Positions 44,248-55,400 of a stretch of DNA of 64,000 bases are shown here, piece after piece (position 1 is the stretch's first letter; every line of letters starts with the position of its first letter). Position numbers and translations under genes: made by a program. The notes under the pieces are model-generated. The model worked only from the letters and a program-made list of their open reading frames with translations, did not search any database and was not told the origin of the DNA. Origin of the DNA: Arenibacter troitsensis (GTDB taxonomy: Bacteria > Bacteroidota > Bacteroidia > Flavobacteriales > Flavobacteriaceae); assembly GCF_900177645.1 (NCBI RefSeq), contig NZ_FXAO01000009.1, positions 62,001 to 126,000 on the forward strand, given 5' to 3'.

Positions 44248-45432
44248 ATGAAACATATATCAATAATAGCGGTCTTAGGATGCGCAATTTTATCCCTAGT
44301 AAGCTGTAAGAACGATCAAAAGGACATTGCTGCAACAAAAACAGAAAAATCGGAAGAGGAACATCTGGAGGAAGACCACATTGGTTTAACCCAATCCCAG
44401 GCGGAAGATGCCGGAATTACCTACGGTACCTTCAGTCAAAAGGAAGTAGAAGTTCCAATTGAGGCCAACGGAAGCATAGAATTGCCTCCCAATAATATTG
44501 CTTCCATTTCTTCATTATTGGATGGATTTGTGGTCAAGATCAATTTCCTGGAAGGTGATATCGTTAAAATGGGGCAAGTATTGGTTGAATTGAAAGACCC
44601 GGCCTATATCCAACTTCAACAGGAATATTTGAGCGTTTATGGTCGACTAAAGTACTTGGAACAAGAACAGGAACGTCAGCAAATTCTCAATGATGCTGAT
44701 GTGGGCGCAAAGAAGAACCTGCAACAGGCAAAGTCCGAGTTTTCATCCAAAAAATCTGAACTTGCAGCTTTGAAAGAGCAATTAAATTACCTGGGAATAA
44801 GTGCAAAAGCCATTGAGAACGGTGAGATTCAGAACCGAGTATATCTGCGAGCACCTTTTGGGGGTACGGTTACATCGATTTCTGCCCATAATGGCGTAAA
44901 AGTGATGTCCGGCCAGGAAATAATGCAGGTAATCAATCGGGAACATATGCACTTGGAGCTACAACTCTTCCAGAAGGATATTCCCAAGATCAAGAAAGGA
45001 CAAAAGGTACAGTTTAGCATTCCGGCATTTGAGGACAGTCCAGTATTTGATGGTGAAGTTTCCCTAGTGGGCAAAAACCTGGATGTAGTTTCCAAAACTA
45101 TTAGGGTGCACGCACATTTCAAGGAAAATGAAATGCTGATTCCTGGGCTTTATACAGAGGCAAAGATTATGCAGGATAACAAAAAGGCAAGGGTCTTACC
45201 AACGTCCGCAATCATTATGGATAAAGGAACCTCCTATTTTTTTATCAAAACCTTTAATAATGAGGGCGAAATCAAATTTGAAAAAGTAGCTTTTGAGCCG
45301 GGTATTAAATCTGCAGACTATATTCAGATAAAAAATTATGATAAAATACGGGACACAACTGCCATTGTCTTGAATGGGGCATTTACATTAAAAGCGGTAA
45401 TGAACAAAGCAGTAGGCGGGCATCATGATTAA
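44248..45432 (+). CDS. czcB: RND periplasmic adaptor lipoprotein (CzcB/CusB-like)
   Basis: 394 residues, lipoprotein signal with lipobox LSLVSC near residue 20, then an acidic, His-containing stretch (EEEHLEEDHIG). The membrane-fusion layout is clear: N-terminal barrel-sandwich half (ISSLLDGFVVKINFLEGDIVKMGQ), a coiled coil from about residue 125 to 180, the second half (VYLRAPFGGTVTSISAHNGVKVMSGQ) and beta-barrel domains. It starts directly after the CzcA-TolC gene and forms the tripartite pump with it. C-terminal GGHHD may add a metal ligand. Confidence 0.9.
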   Translation: MKHISIIAVLGCAILSLVSCKNDQKDIAATKTEKSEEEHLEEDHIGLTQSQAEDAGITYGTFSQKEVEVPIEANGSIELPPNNIASISSLLDGFVVKINFLEGDIVKMGQVLVELKDPAYIQLQQEYLSVYGRLKYLEQEQERQQILNDADVGAKKNLQQAKSEFSSKKSELAALKEQLNYLGISAKAIENGEIQNRVYLRAPFGGTVTSISAHNGVKVMSGQEIMQVINREHMHLELQLFQKDIPKIKKGQKVQFSIPAFEDSPVFDGEVSLVGKNLDVVSKTIRVHAHFKENEMLIPGLYTEAKIMQDNKKARVLPTSAIIMDKGTSYFFIKTFNNEGEIKFEKVAFEPGIKSADYIQIKNYDKIRDTTAIVLNGAFTLKAVMNKAVGGHHD

Positions 45433-45437
45433 TTGAT

Positions 45438-45824
45438 ATGTTAATAATAAAAAAATTAAAGGCGAAGGCCAAAAAATTAATGCTGGATTTAGTTGTCCTC
45501 CATTTGGCCTATCAGAATTCAAAAACACCCTGGACTGCAAAGGCTATAATTGTTATTACTTTGGGCTATGTCCTTAGCCCAATTGACCTGATACCAGATT
45601 TTATTCCAATACTGGGATTGTTGGATGATTTAATTTTGTTGCCATTGGGCATCTATTTGGCGATAAAGCTAATACCAAAGGAAGTTTTGGAGACCAGTCG
45701 GATACTGGCCAAAACGTATGAATGGGAGAGAAAAAAAAGTGTGATGGCTGTACTCATTATCGCCCTAATCTGGATTGGCATCGCCTGCACCACAATCAAT
45801 TTAATTCTTTATAATAAATACTAG
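45438..45824 (+). CDS. DUF1232 (YkvA-type) membrane protein
   Basis: 128 residues with the DUF1232 signature IVITLGYVLSPIDLIPDFIPILGLLDDLILL, and a C-terminal hydrophobic helix (VLIIALIWIGIACTTINLIL). About three membrane segments. Function unknown; proteins of this family are frequent near metal efflux genes. It is five bases after the adaptor gene and one base before the Fur-family gene, so it is part of the operon. Confidence 0.8.
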   Translation: MLIIKKLKAKAKKLMLDLVVLHLAYQNSKTPWTAKAIIVITLGYVLSPIDLIPDFIPILGLLDDLILLPLGIYLAIKLIPKEVLETSRILAKTYEWERKKSVMAVLIIALIWIGIACTTINLILYNKY

Positions 45825-45825
45825 A

Positions 45826-46242
45826 ATGACCGAAATTGAAAAAACATTGGAAAACAATGGAATACGACCAACAGCGATGCGTATTCTCATATATAAATTT
45901 ATGGCTAAAAAGGAAGTGGCGATAGCACTTACAGATATAGAAAATGCCTTTGTTAAAGCTGAAAGAACAACATTATACAGGACACTAAAAACCTTTGAGG
46001 ACAAGGGGATTGTTCATCATATTGATGATGGTACAGGTATCTCAAAATATGCCTTATGCGAACAAGGATGTAATTGCGAGCTGGACCAAGACCTACATTT
46101 ACATTTTCATTGTAGTAATTGCGATAAAACAGTTTGCTTAACGGATCATAAAATTCCTCATATCAACTTACCCAGCGGTTACATCGCCGAGGATGCAAAC
46201 TTGGTGATAACGGGAATTTGTGAGAAGTGTAGCGGCCAATAA
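45826..46242 (+). CDS. Fur-family metal-responsive repressor
   Basis: 138 residues: winged-helix part IRPTAMRILIYKFMAKKEVAIALTDIENAF and ERTTLYRTLKTFEDKGIVHHI, then a metal-binding half with LHLHFHCSNCDKTVCL, and a last CEKC. The CxxC pairs form the structural zinc site, and His/Cys-rich HLHFHC is the sensing region. It belongs with the PerR/Zur-like members that stand next to Zn or Co efflux genes. Likely target: the TGCAAC/GTTGCA dyad at 39.3 kb (inference). The P-type ATPase gene follows. Confidence 0.87.
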   Translation: MTEIEKTLENNGIRPTAMRILIYKFMAKKEVAIALTDIENAFVKAERTTLYRTLKTFEDKGIVHHIDDGTGISKYALCEQGCNCELDQDLHLHFHCSNCDKTVCLTDHKIPHINLPSGYIAEDANLVITGICEKCSGQ

Positions 46243-46287
46243 ATGCACGTCCATTGCACTCTTATTTTTAAGAACTTGATATCCAAT

Positions 46288-48273
46288 ATGAAAAAGAAAA
46301 AAGTAAACTTACGCGATTTAGAAACCAAGGAACATCGAAGCGAGCACAGTCACGCCCGCCAGCCGGGGCTGGATGATGGCCATAATCACAGTAGTCCTAA
46401 AAAAATATCCAATTTTAGAACTTACCTACCTGCGATTTTCAGCTTTGTTATGCTGATAATCGGAATTGCCATTGATTATTTTGAAGCCATTCCTTTCTTT
46501 AGTGGATGGTTCAGAATCGTTTGGTTTTCAGTAGCTTATATACCTGTAGGGTTTCCGGTAATTAAAGAAGGTTGGAATAGTATTAAAAAGGGGGATTTCT
46601 TTACGGAATTCTTCTTGATGTCCATTGCAACTTTGGGGGCATTTGCTATAGGCGAATATCCGGAAGGTGTGGCCGTGATGTTATTCTATGCTGTGGGCGA
46701 ATTGTTCCAGAATGCCGCTGTCAACCGTGCTAAGGGAAACATCAAAGCTTTGCTGGACGTACGCCCCAATGAAGCACTGGTATTTCGCGATGGCGACTTT
46801 ATTTCCGTCAATCCAGAAACGGTTGCTATAGGTGAGAAGATTCAGGTACGAGTGGGGGAGAAAGTACCGCTTGATGGTATGCTACTTTCTGAAAAAGGTT
46901 CGTTTAATACGGCAGCCTTGACAGGAGAAAGCAAACCCGATACCATTGCAAAGGATGAAAAGGTATTTGCCGGTAGCATCAACCTCGATGGTGTTATAGA
47001 AATGGAAACGACAAAGGAATTTAAGGACAGTTCCATAGCACGAATTTTGGATATGGTACAGAACGCCACCGCCCGAAAGTCCAAAACGGAGCTTTTTATC
47101 AGAAAGTTTGCACGGATTTATACCCCCATCGTTGTTTTCCTAGCTATCGGGCTGACATTCCTGCCCTACTTTTTTGTAGGTGATTACGTGTTCCGTGAAT
47201 GGCTCTACCGTGCGCTGATTTTCTTAGTGATTTCCTGCCCTTGTGCCTTGGTCATTTCCATTCCGCTAGGATATTTTGGGGGTCTAGGTGCAGCTTCCCG
47301 AAATGGGATTCTCTTTAAAGGTGCATCCTTCCTAGATGCGATGACCAAGGTAAAAACCATCGTAATGGATAAAACGGGAACCGTTACTAAAGGGGTCTTT
47401 AAAATCAAGGAAGTTGTAACCAGCTCGGCTTTTACCGAATCGGAATTTGTGCAGTACCTAATGTCGATGGAAGAACAATCCACCCATCCCATTGCAAAGG
47501 CAATTTTGGAATACAAGGCTGAGGGTGCTGATTTTGAAGCGACCGAGGTTACCGAAGTCGCCGGGAAAGGGTTAAAAGGAACGGTCAATGGAAGAACCGT
47601 GTTGGTGGGAAATAAGGCCTTAATGACCTCTAACAAAATAGAAGTAAGTTCAGAAACAGATAGTATCGTAGAATCAATTGTAATGGTTGCCATTGATGGA
47701 AAATTTGCAGGCTATGTGACCATTGCGGATGAACTAAAGAACGATGCGCATCAAGCCATAAAGCAAATTAGGCAATCAGGGATTTCCAAAATCATCATGC
47801 TTTCTGGCGATAAGGATTCCATAACCCAGCAGGTAGCAAAAGAATTGAAAATCGATTGGGCGAAGGGTGGTCTATTACCTGAAGATAAACTTAACGAAGT
47901 CGAAAAACTAAAAAAGCAGCTCGATACCAAAGTTGCATTTATTGGCGATGGTATTAACGATGCACCTGTGTTGGCGGCAAGTGATGTAGGAATTGCTATG
48001 GGAGGTCTTGGCAGCGATGTGGCTATTGAGACTGCAGATGTTATTATCCAAAACGACCAACCGAGTAAGATTGCACGTGCTATTCAAATAGGGCGTTCCA
48101 CACGACGAATTGTTTGGCAAAACATTGGTCTTGCCTTTGGCGTAAAAGTGTTGGTAATGGCTCTAGGGGCGTTCGGAATAGCGACAATGTGGGAAGCTGT
48201 TTTTGCTGATGTCGGGGTGGCCTTTTTGGCAATACTCAATGCCATTCGCCTTCAAAAAAAAGTGTGGCACTAA
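46288..48273 (+). CDS. zntA: Heavy-metal P1B-type ATPase (ZntA-like)
   Basis: 661 residues. The N-terminus carries a His-rich tail (HRSEHSHARQ and DDGHNHSS) instead of an HMA domain. Motifs: TGES (LTGESKPD), CPC in VISCPCALVISIP, phosphorylation site MDKTGTVTKG, HP (QSTHPIAKAI), GDGINDAPVLAASDVG, and in the last helices VFADVGVAFLAILNAIRL, whose Asp is the Zn/Cd/Pb-type ligand. It exports divalent soft metals to the periplasm. The ATG at 46288 is preferred over the frame start at 46243, which overlaps the Fur stop and has no relatives in its first 15 codons. Confidence 0.92.
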   Translation: MKKKKVNLRDLETKEHRSEHSHARQPGLDDGHNHSSPKKISNFRTYLPAIFSFVMLIIGIAIDYFEAIPFFSGWFRIVWFSVAYIPVGFPVIKEGWNSIKKGDFFTEFFLMSIATLGAFAIGEYPEGVAVMLFYAVGELFQNAAVNRAKGNIKALLDVRPNEALVFRDGDFISVNPETVAIGEKIQVRVGEKVPLDGMLLSEKGSFNTAALTGESKPDTIAKDEKVFAGSINLDGVIEMETTKEFKDSSIARILDMVQNATARKSKTELFIRKFARIYTPIVVFLAIGLTFLPYFFVGDYVFREWLYRALIFLVISCPCALVISIPLGYFGGLGAASRNGILFKGASFLDAMTKVKTIVMDKTGTVTKGVFKIKEVVTSSAFTESEFVQYLMSMEEQSTHPIAKAILEYKAEGADFEATEVTEVAGKGLKGTVNGRTVLVGNKALMTSNKIEVSSETDSIVESIVMVAIDGKFAGYVTIADELKNDAHQAIKQIRQSGISKIIMLSGDKDSITQQVAKELKIDWAKGGLLPEDKLNEVEKLKKQLDTKVAFIGDGINDAPVLAASDVGIAMGGLGSDVAIETADVIIQNDQPSKIARAIQIGRSTRRIVWQNIGLAFGVKVLVMALGAFGIATMWEAVFADVGVAFLAILNAIRLQKKVWH

Positions 48274-48312
48274 TTATCAATTGGAAAAAAACCAATAAAT
48301 AGGATTAAGTAT

Positions 48313-48498
48313 ATGTCTCAAAGTAGGAGAAAGAGGAGAGAAAATAAGACACCGGAAAAACATAAGGATCGGACGGTGACCAAAAAGGACAGATTATATG
48401 GCACCCTCGTAATTGCTGGAATATTTATCATAGGATTTATAGTATATTTTTTCGATGCTATTTTTTATTTCTTTTACCTGCTTTTCTCCGATAAGTAA
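48313..48498 (+). CDS. Small membrane protein (61 aa)
   Basis: Strongly basic N-terminus (SQSRRKRRENKTPEKHKDR) followed by one long hydrophobic segment (LVIAGIFIIGFIVYFFDAIFYFFYLLF). It starts 39 bases after the ATPase stop in the same direction. Family not recognised; perhaps an accessory to the ATPase. Confidence 0.5.
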   Translation: MSQSRRKRRENKTPEKHKDRTVTKKDRLYGTLVIAGIFIIGFIVYFFDAIFYFFYLLFSDK

Positions 48499-48929
48499 AA
48501 TCGTGAAATGGGTATAGTGTAAATTACAGGATATAAATATTATAGCAATAGTTTGGGAAAACGAAATGTTCAAGAATGCGTAACTTATCCTCTAACATCA
48601 CATAGCCAATGATTTTGCTTACTAATTTTTCTAAATTGGTTGTCACCATACTTGCAATATTAAATCCTTTATGTTTCAAAAAATGAAAAGTAGCAAAAAT
48701 TTGCCTCAAATATTGAATTAGTATCTAAAAGTAGATGTTGTGCAAAACTTTCATCGAAATAATCGCAAAATCTAATTAAATATACCTTTTTTGGCACATT
48801 CCCCATGCTAAAAACTAGATTCTTGGGACTGCTAGAGTTTATATTTCATAGGAAAAACCTTTTTTTTACTATAGCCCAATCAAAATTTTAAAAAAGCTTT
48901 ACATCTGTTTAAAATTAAATCGGAAAAGT
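48499..48929. other. Intergenic stretch
   Basis: About 430 A/T-rich bases without a credible frame or repeat; the promoter of module 2 lies at its right end. Confidence 0.4.
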
Positions 48930-48937
48930 TATCTTTG
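48930..48937 (+). promoter_or_regulatory. -7 box (TATCTTTG) of the second efflux module
   Basis: Exact TAnnTTTG ending six bases before the ATG at 48944, so the transcript should be leaderless or nearly so. Confidence 0.55.
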
Positions 48938-48943
48938 TTTTTG

Positions 48944-49384
48944 ATGCAAAAGTACAATCACATAAAAGCATTATTCTTTTTAGGCCTGTTCAGCTTTATG
49001 ATGCTGCATCAAGCCTTTCCTCATTTGCATCATCAACATGAGGAAACACATTCCCATTCAGTTATTGCACATACGGGCGAACACCATCACAATGATGACC
49101 ATTCCCAAGAAGACGAAAATTCACCTTTAGGTTTCTTTGGATTCTTTTTGGATATGCACGTCCATTCTACGGTGTCGAGCGAAATTGGATTATTTAATGG
49201 GGACATTGTTGAAAATCAGACCATTATTGGTGAAGAGATTGCTAATGGTGTTTTTGATATTCAAGGTCTTTTTTTAATTGATGATGGGCAAAATAGAGCA
49301 TCTCCTATTTATCATCCACCGAATACTTATTTTAATTCTTATCTCTCATGCCTCGATACACGAGGTCCCCCATATTTAGGTTAA
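48944..49384 (+). CDS. Small secreted His-rich protein, head of efflux module 2
   Basis: About 146 residues: signal peptide (ALFFLGLFSFMMLHQAF), then FPHLHHQHEETHSHS, GEHHHNDDHSQED, a dense His cluster, and a less polar C-terminus with a final GPPYLG. The TTG at 48935 is inside the promoter box, so I use the ATG at 48944. Likely a periplasmic metal-binding protein linked to the TolC, adaptor and RND genes that follow (inference). Confidence 0.55.
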   Translation: MQKYNHIKALFFLGLFSFMMLHQAFPHLHHQHEETHSHSVIAHTGEHHHNDDHSQEDENSPLGFFGFFLDMHVHSTVSSEIGLFNGDIVENQTIIGEEIANGVFDIQGLFLIDDGQNRASPIYHPPNTYFNSYLSCLDTRGPPYLG

Positions 49385-49456
49385 TCGATTAGGAATACTT
49401 ACCGCTATGGTAGTAATCCTTTTATAAATTTTGATTAAACCTAAAATTCACAAACA

Positions 49457-50641
49457 ATGAATAAACATATAGTATTCGCTATTTGCGGATGCCTGTTTTT
49501 TGTTAGTGGTTTCTCTCAAAACAGAAATTTGGAGGAATTACTTGCTGAAATAGAACAGAATAATACCGAGTTACAAGGCTATCAATCCTATATTGAAAGT
49601 CAACAGCTCGAAAACAAGAGCACCAACAATTTGCCGGACCCACAGCTATCTGGCTATTATTTGCCTTTTGGCGATAATACCGCAGATACTTATACGGAAT
49701 ATCAAATATCACAATCTTTTGAGTTCCCAACGGTATACGCTGCAAGGGGTAAGTGGAACGATTTAAGATCGGAGCAACTACAAACTGCCTATACGAAAAG
49801 GAGACAGTTGGTGCTATTAAATGCGAAGGAGTAACTTATAGAACTTGCTTTCTTAAAGAAGCAAAAAGGCATTGAGGCCGAAAGAAGGTCCCAAGGTAAA
49901 CAGGTATTTGATCAGATTAAGGAGCTCTATGACAAGGAGCAGGTAGGTATTTTAGATTTGAATAAAGCCAAAGTTGCCTGGATTCAGGAACAATTTGTCG
50001 TTGAACAAATCGAAAACGACATCCAGATTCTAATTTCCAAACTTAAAACCTTAAATGGCGACAAACCATTGGATGGACTTTCATTGCAAATTGTTTTGCC
50101 CGTTAAAATAGGAAGCATGGACAAGCTTTGGCAGGAAAAAGTAGCCAACGACCCTTCGCTCCTAGAATTGAAGACGAATGAGGTTGCCTCCTTGCAAAAA
50201 ATGAAATTGGAGCAAAACAAGGTACTTCCAAATGTCGCTCTAGGCTACAACTATCAAGGAGTAAATGGAAATAATTATTCGGGATTTTATGGGGGACTTT
50301 CCATTCCCATATGGGGCAGTAAAAACAGGGTGAAAGCTGCACAAGCAAACCATGAGTATCAGCAAACGAATACCCAAGTAATAACAAATACCCTTTACAC
50401 CCAATTTCAAGAATCTTTTAATCGCTACCAATTGATGCACTCAAAGTATAATGAGTATCAAGCGACGATGAGTAATTTAGAAAGTGAAAAATTACTTTTT
50501 AAAGCCTATATGTTGGGCGAGTATTCTTTTATGGATTATTATGTAGAGCTCCAATTTTACCGAAATGCATCAGATAAAATGCTGCAAATGGAAAAAGAGT
50601 TGCATTTGCTCCAGGCACAATTATTAAAACATCAATTATAA
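49457..50641 (+). pseudogene. TolC-family outer-membrane factor with one in-frame stop
   Basis: Signal peptide (AICGCLFFVSGFSQ) and a TolC-like protein of about 394 codons: LEELLAEIEQNNTELQGYQSY at the start, FYGGLSIPIWGSKNRVKAAQ and LGEYSFMDYYVELQFYRN near the end. Codon 126 is TAA (49832-49834), between NAKE and LIELAFLKKQ; the frame is otherwise open and needs no shift. Only one base separates it from a sense codon, so it may be a recent mutation, a sequencing error or a rare readthrough. It sits in front of the adaptor and RND genes of module 2. Confidence 0.8.
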
Positions 50642-50659
50642 AATTTAAAATAAAACATT

Positions 50660-50902
50660 ATGAAAATTTTTAAAATAGTATACGCAGTAGCCCTAGTTTC
50701 AACAGTTGCCTTAACTTCTTGTAGAGACACAATATCAAAGACAGAAAGTACGGAAGAGCACGGTCATGACCACGATGCAAACGGCGGTCATATGCACGAG
50801 GAAACTATAGAACAAGAAGAGTTCCATGTTGATAAGGACTCTATGGCAATTAAACCTGAAACCCATAAACATGATGATGGTTCTGAGCACCACAATCATT
50901 AA
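50660..50902 (+). CDS. His-rich lipoprotein
   Basis: 80 residues with lipobox VALTSC near residue 21. The mature part is built from His and acidic residues: EEHGHDHDANGGHMHEE and KHDDGSEHHNH. It should be a metal-binding lipoprotein held in the envelope. It lies between TolC and the adaptor gene in the same operon, 20 bases before the latter. Confidence 0.75.
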   Translation: MKIFKIVYAVALVSTVALTSCRDTISKTESTEEHGHDHDANGGHMHEETIEQEEFHVDKDSMAIKPETHKHDDGSEHHNH

Positions 50903-50922
50903 AATATAAATAGTTGTAGCAA

Positions 50923-52425
50923 ATGAAATATATAATTATAGTGCTTGCCTTTTTGGCTATGTCTTGTAATAACAAGGCAGATGATGCACACGCACATAAT
51001 GCCGATGGTAGTCACATTGGAGAAGAAATTCCCCGATTGGACCACACCATTTGGACGGACAAAACAGAACTATTCGTAGAATTTCCTGCATTAATAGTTG
51101 GAAATGGAAGTAGATTCGCTGCTCATTTTACCGAAATGGACAGACACCAGCCTGTTAGGGAAGGTTCGGTAACCGTAAGCTTAATAAAAGATGGTAAGGG
51201 CATCAGGAATACGGCGGATGCACCCACATCACCTGGGATATTTTCACCTGCAATTCAGCCCAAGGAAGCAGGGAACTATCAGTTGGTCTTTGAATTAACT
51301 ACGCCCGGATATTCAGATAAGATCGTTATTGATGATATTACTGTATATGCCAATGCAGATGAAGCCATAAAGGCCTTGGGTGCAGCCAAAGATGATGGGA
51401 GCATTTCATTTCTGAAGGAACAAGCTTGGAAAATAGACTTTCAAACAGCTGCTGCGGTCAATGGTAAAATCTATGATGTTATAAATACCTCAGGTGTTTG
51501 GATGCCTTCGCCCGGTTCCGTTAAGACAATGGCAGCAAAATCCAACGGGGTGGTGGATTTTGCAGTAAGCAATCTTACCGAGGGTACGCCAGTAAAAAAA
51601 GACCAATTATTGATCAATGTTAGCAGTCAAGGTTTGGCATCCAATAATTTGAGTATAGAAATTGCAAAGGCGCGTTCCAGTTTTGAACAGGCAAAGTCCG
51701 AATATGAACGTAAAAAGCAATTGTACGAATCGAAAATTGTTCCTAAAGCAGAGTTTGAAAAAGTAGAAAGCAATTTCAATATCGCCCGATCCAATTATCA
51801 AGGCCTTGCGGCTGGAGTGGCAGGTGACGGAAAGCAAATTCGGGCACCATTTGATGGTTATATCACAGCGATAAATGTTGCCAATGGGGATTATGTAGAC
51901 CAAGGAGCAGCAATGGTAACTGTAGGAACGCTTCGGTCCAGGGTATTAAAGACCCAAATTGCACCTTCTTATGGACTCACCATGGAGAATGCACAAGGCA
52001 TTTGGTATCAGACCAAGGATGGTCAATGGCGTAATGCTGCATCTTCTGGAGGTTTGATCCTTTCCATTGCTAAAGATGTAGATAACAACAGACCGCTAAT
52101 TTCAGTATTCGCCAAGGTCAATGATGATATTGAAATGCCGGAAGGGAGCTTGACCCAGGTTCAAATTGCAATGGGCAACGCAACCCTAAACACAATGATT
52201 CCTGTAAATGCTTTGTTGGAAGATTACGGTAGCTATTCCGTTATGGTACAACTTTCAGGAGAAAGTTTTGAAAGAAGGCCTGTAAAAATTGGAAAGCGCA
52301 ATGGAGAAAATGTTGAAATACTCCAAGGTCTGGAGATTGGGGAAGTGGTAGTAACCACAGGAGCATATCAGGTTAAAATGGCTTCAATGTCCGGTTCAAC
52401 ACCTGCACACGGTCACGAACATTAA
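50923..52425 (+). CDS. RND periplasmic adaptor lipoprotein, module 2
   Basis: 500 residues, longer than the module 1 adaptor. Lipobox LAMSC near residue 15, a His-containing stretch (DAHAHNADGSHIGEE), an N-terminal extra domain of about 150 residues (WTDKTELFVEFPALIVGNGSRFAAHF), then the membrane-fusion core: SNGVVDFAVSNLTEGTPVKKDQ, coiled coil FEQAKSEYERKKQLYESKIVPKAEFEKVE (split), and IRAPFDGYITAINVANGDYVDQG. The C-terminus ends HGHEH. Acts with the following RND pump. Confidence 0.85.
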   Translation: MKYIIIVLAFLAMSCNNKADDAHAHNADGSHIGEEIPRLDHTIWTDKTELFVEFPALIVGNGSRFAAHFTEMDRHQPVREGSVTVSLIKDGKGIRNTADAPTSPGIFSPAIQPKEAGNYQLVFELTTPGYSDKIVIDDITVYANADEAIKALGAAKDDGSISFLKEQAWKIDFQTAAAVNGKIYDVINTSGVWMPSPGSVKTMAAKSNGVVDFAVSNLTEGTPVKKDQLLINVSSQGLASNNLSIEIAKARSSFEQAKSEYERKKQLYESKIVPKAEFEKVESNFNIARSNYQGLAAGVAGDGKQIRAPFDGYITAINVANGDYVDQGAAMVTVGTLRSRVLKTQIAPSYGLTMENAQGIWYQTKDGQWRNAASSGGLILSIAKDVDNNRPLISVFAKVNDDIEMPEGSLTQVQIAMGNATLNTMIPVNALLEDYGSYSVMVQLSGESFERRPVKIGKRNGENVEILQGLEIGEVVVTTGAYQVKMASMSGSTPAHGHEH

Positions 52426-52440
52426 AAAAATAGAAGAGAA

Positions 52441-55400
52441 ATGTTAAACAAAATATTATCAATTTCACTTCAAAATAGATTGGTCATTCTATTGGGAGCG
52501 GTCGCATTGAGCGTGTTGGGTATTTATTATGCCAGGACAATGAACGTCGATGTATTCCCAGACCTTACGGCACCTACTGTAACCATTCTTACCGAAGCCC
52601 ATGGAATGGAATCTGAAGAAGTTGAAAAATTAGTAACCTATCAACTGGAAACAGCCTTGAACGGCTCGCCAAATGTTCGAAGAATCCGTTCTTCATCGGC
52701 AGCAGGTATATCCATTGTTTGGGTAGAATTTGATTGGGGAACCGATATCTATCGTGCACGCCAAATTGTGAGCGAACGGATCCCAATGGTAAGGGAAAAT
52801 TTACCAGAAGGAATAGGTGCGCCGACTATGGCTCCTATTTCATCCATTATGGGCGAAATAATGCTCATGGGAGTTACTTCGGATAGCCTTTCGGCAATGG
52901 AGCTCAGAACCCTTTCCGATTGGACCATTAGACCACGTATAAAAGCCATTGGTGGTATCGCCAATGTGGTGGTTATTGGTGGCGATTATAAGCAATACCA
53001 AGTATTTGCGAACCCTGAAAAGATGAAACATTACAATGTAAGTCTTTCAGAATTGGTAGAAAAGGTTAAAGAGGCCAATGCCAATGCACCAGGTGGTGTT
53101 ATCAATCAATATGGGAACCAATACATTATCAAAGGAAGTGGTAGAGCCTATGTATTGGAGGATTTACAGGAAGCAGTTTTAAAACAGGTCAATGGTCAAA
53201 CCATCAAAATTAAGGATGTGGCCACGGTGCAAATTGGAGCTGCCGACAAGATCGGGGATGGTTCATTGAATGCAAACCCTGCGGTGATCTTAACCATTTC
53301 AAAGCAACCGGATGTAAACACATTGGAACTTACAGATCGTTTGGATGAAGCTATTGCTGATTTACAGGCAACTTTGCCAAAAGGTGTAAACATCAAAAGT
53401 CAAATCTTTAGACAATCAGATTTTATTGATGCCTCGATCAGTAATTTGAATCAAACCTTAATGGAAGGTGCATTCTTTGTAATGATCATCCTTTTCATCT
53501 TTTTAATGAATTGGAGAACAACGGTAATTTCATTGCTTGCCATTCCTATTTCCTTATTGGTGTCCATTATCATCTTAAAATGGCTGGGTTATACTATTAA
53601 TACCATGAGTTTAGGTGGGATGGCAATTGCTATAGGCGCCTTGGTGGATGATGCTATTATTGATGTGGAAAATGTGTATAGGCGCCTGCGAGAAAATATC
53701 AGAAAACCAAAGTCTGGTCGGCAATCGACAATTACGGTCGTTCGGGACGCTTCCGTAGAAATACGAAGTTCGATCATTATCGCCACCTTGATTATCATTG
53801 TATCATTTATACCGCTATTCTTTTTGAGCGGAATGGAAGGTCGCTTATTGCAACCGTTGGGCATTGCGTTTGTTACATCTGTTCTAACGTCTTTGATCGT
53901 GGCTGTAACGGTAACCCCAATATTATGTTCCTATTTGTTGGATAACGAAAAGCTTTTGAACAAACAAGCAGAGGGCACACGGGTGGAACGATGGTTACAG
54001 AAACATTATGGAAATACCTTGGAACGTGCCACAAAAATTCCAAAAGCTGTCATTGGTGTAACGGTCATTGCCTTTATTGTAAGTCTTTTAGTTTTAACAC
54101 AATTGGGAAGAAGTTTTCTTCCAGAATTTAATGAAGGCTCTTTGGTAATTAGTGTGGTAGGACCCCCGGGAATGTCTTTGGAAGAGAGCAACAAAACAGG
54201 AAAATTGATAGAGACGATATTACTGGACCTGCCCGAAGTTGAAGTGGTTACCCGAAGACAAGGACGAGCAGAACTGGATGAACACGCACAAGGTGTAAAT
54301 GCTTCAGAAATTGATGTGCCCTTTATTTTGAAAGACAAAACCAAGGAAGAATTTTTTGAAGAAGTCCGTACAAAATTAAGCATTGCCCCAGGGGTAAACA
54401 TTACATTAGGGCAACCTATTGCTCACCGGATAGACCATATGCTATCGGGTACACGTGCCAATATTGCGATCAAGATTTATGGCTCCGACCTACAACGTTT
54501 ATTTGAAGTAGGCAAGAGCGTAGAGAAGAGCATCAAAGATATTGATGGCTTGGCGGATGTAGCGGTAGACCAACAAATAGAAGTTCCGCAGATACGCATC
54601 AAACCTAAACGTCAAATTTTGGCAGCCTATGGAATGACGGTAGGCAATTTAATGGAGCAGGTAGATATTGCTTTTGCAGGTGAAGAAGCTGGTGAAATTT
54701 ATGAAGGTCAACAATATTTCGGTCTGGTTGTGCGCTACGAAAAACCATTTAGGAATGACATTGAGAACATCAACAATACATTGGTAAGCCTTCCCAATGG
54801 AAAATACACAATATTAGGTGAATTGGCAACCGTTCAATCCGTGAGCAGTCCAAACACTATTAACCGAGAGGGTGTGCAACGTAAAATTGTAGTCGCTGCC
54901 AATGTACAGGGCAGGGATTTGCGAAGTGCCGTAAATGAAATAAAGGATGTTGTTGGCAGTAATGTAAAAATTCCGGAAGGTTACCGGGTGGAATATGGCG
55001 GACAGTTTGAAAGCGAATCCAAAGCATCCCAATTACTTATGTTCACTGCAGTCATTGCAATAGCTATCATTTTCTTGCTATTGTATTATGAATTTAAAGA
55101 TGTAAAACTGGCATTTGTAGTATTGATCAATCTGCCTTTGGCTTTAATCGGTGGTATATTGATCGTGTACTTCACTTCCGGAATTATCAGTATCGCAGTG
55201 ACCATAGGTTTTATTAGCCTTTTCGGTATCGCAACCCGAAATGGAATCCTTTTGGTTTCCAGATATGAGGATTTGAGAAAGGATGGAATGAAAGGTTTTC
55301 AATTGATAAAAACAGGAGCTTTAGATCGCCTAAACCCGATCTTAATGACGGCATTTACAACAGGTTTGGCATTGATTCCATTGGCACTAAAAGGCGGCGA

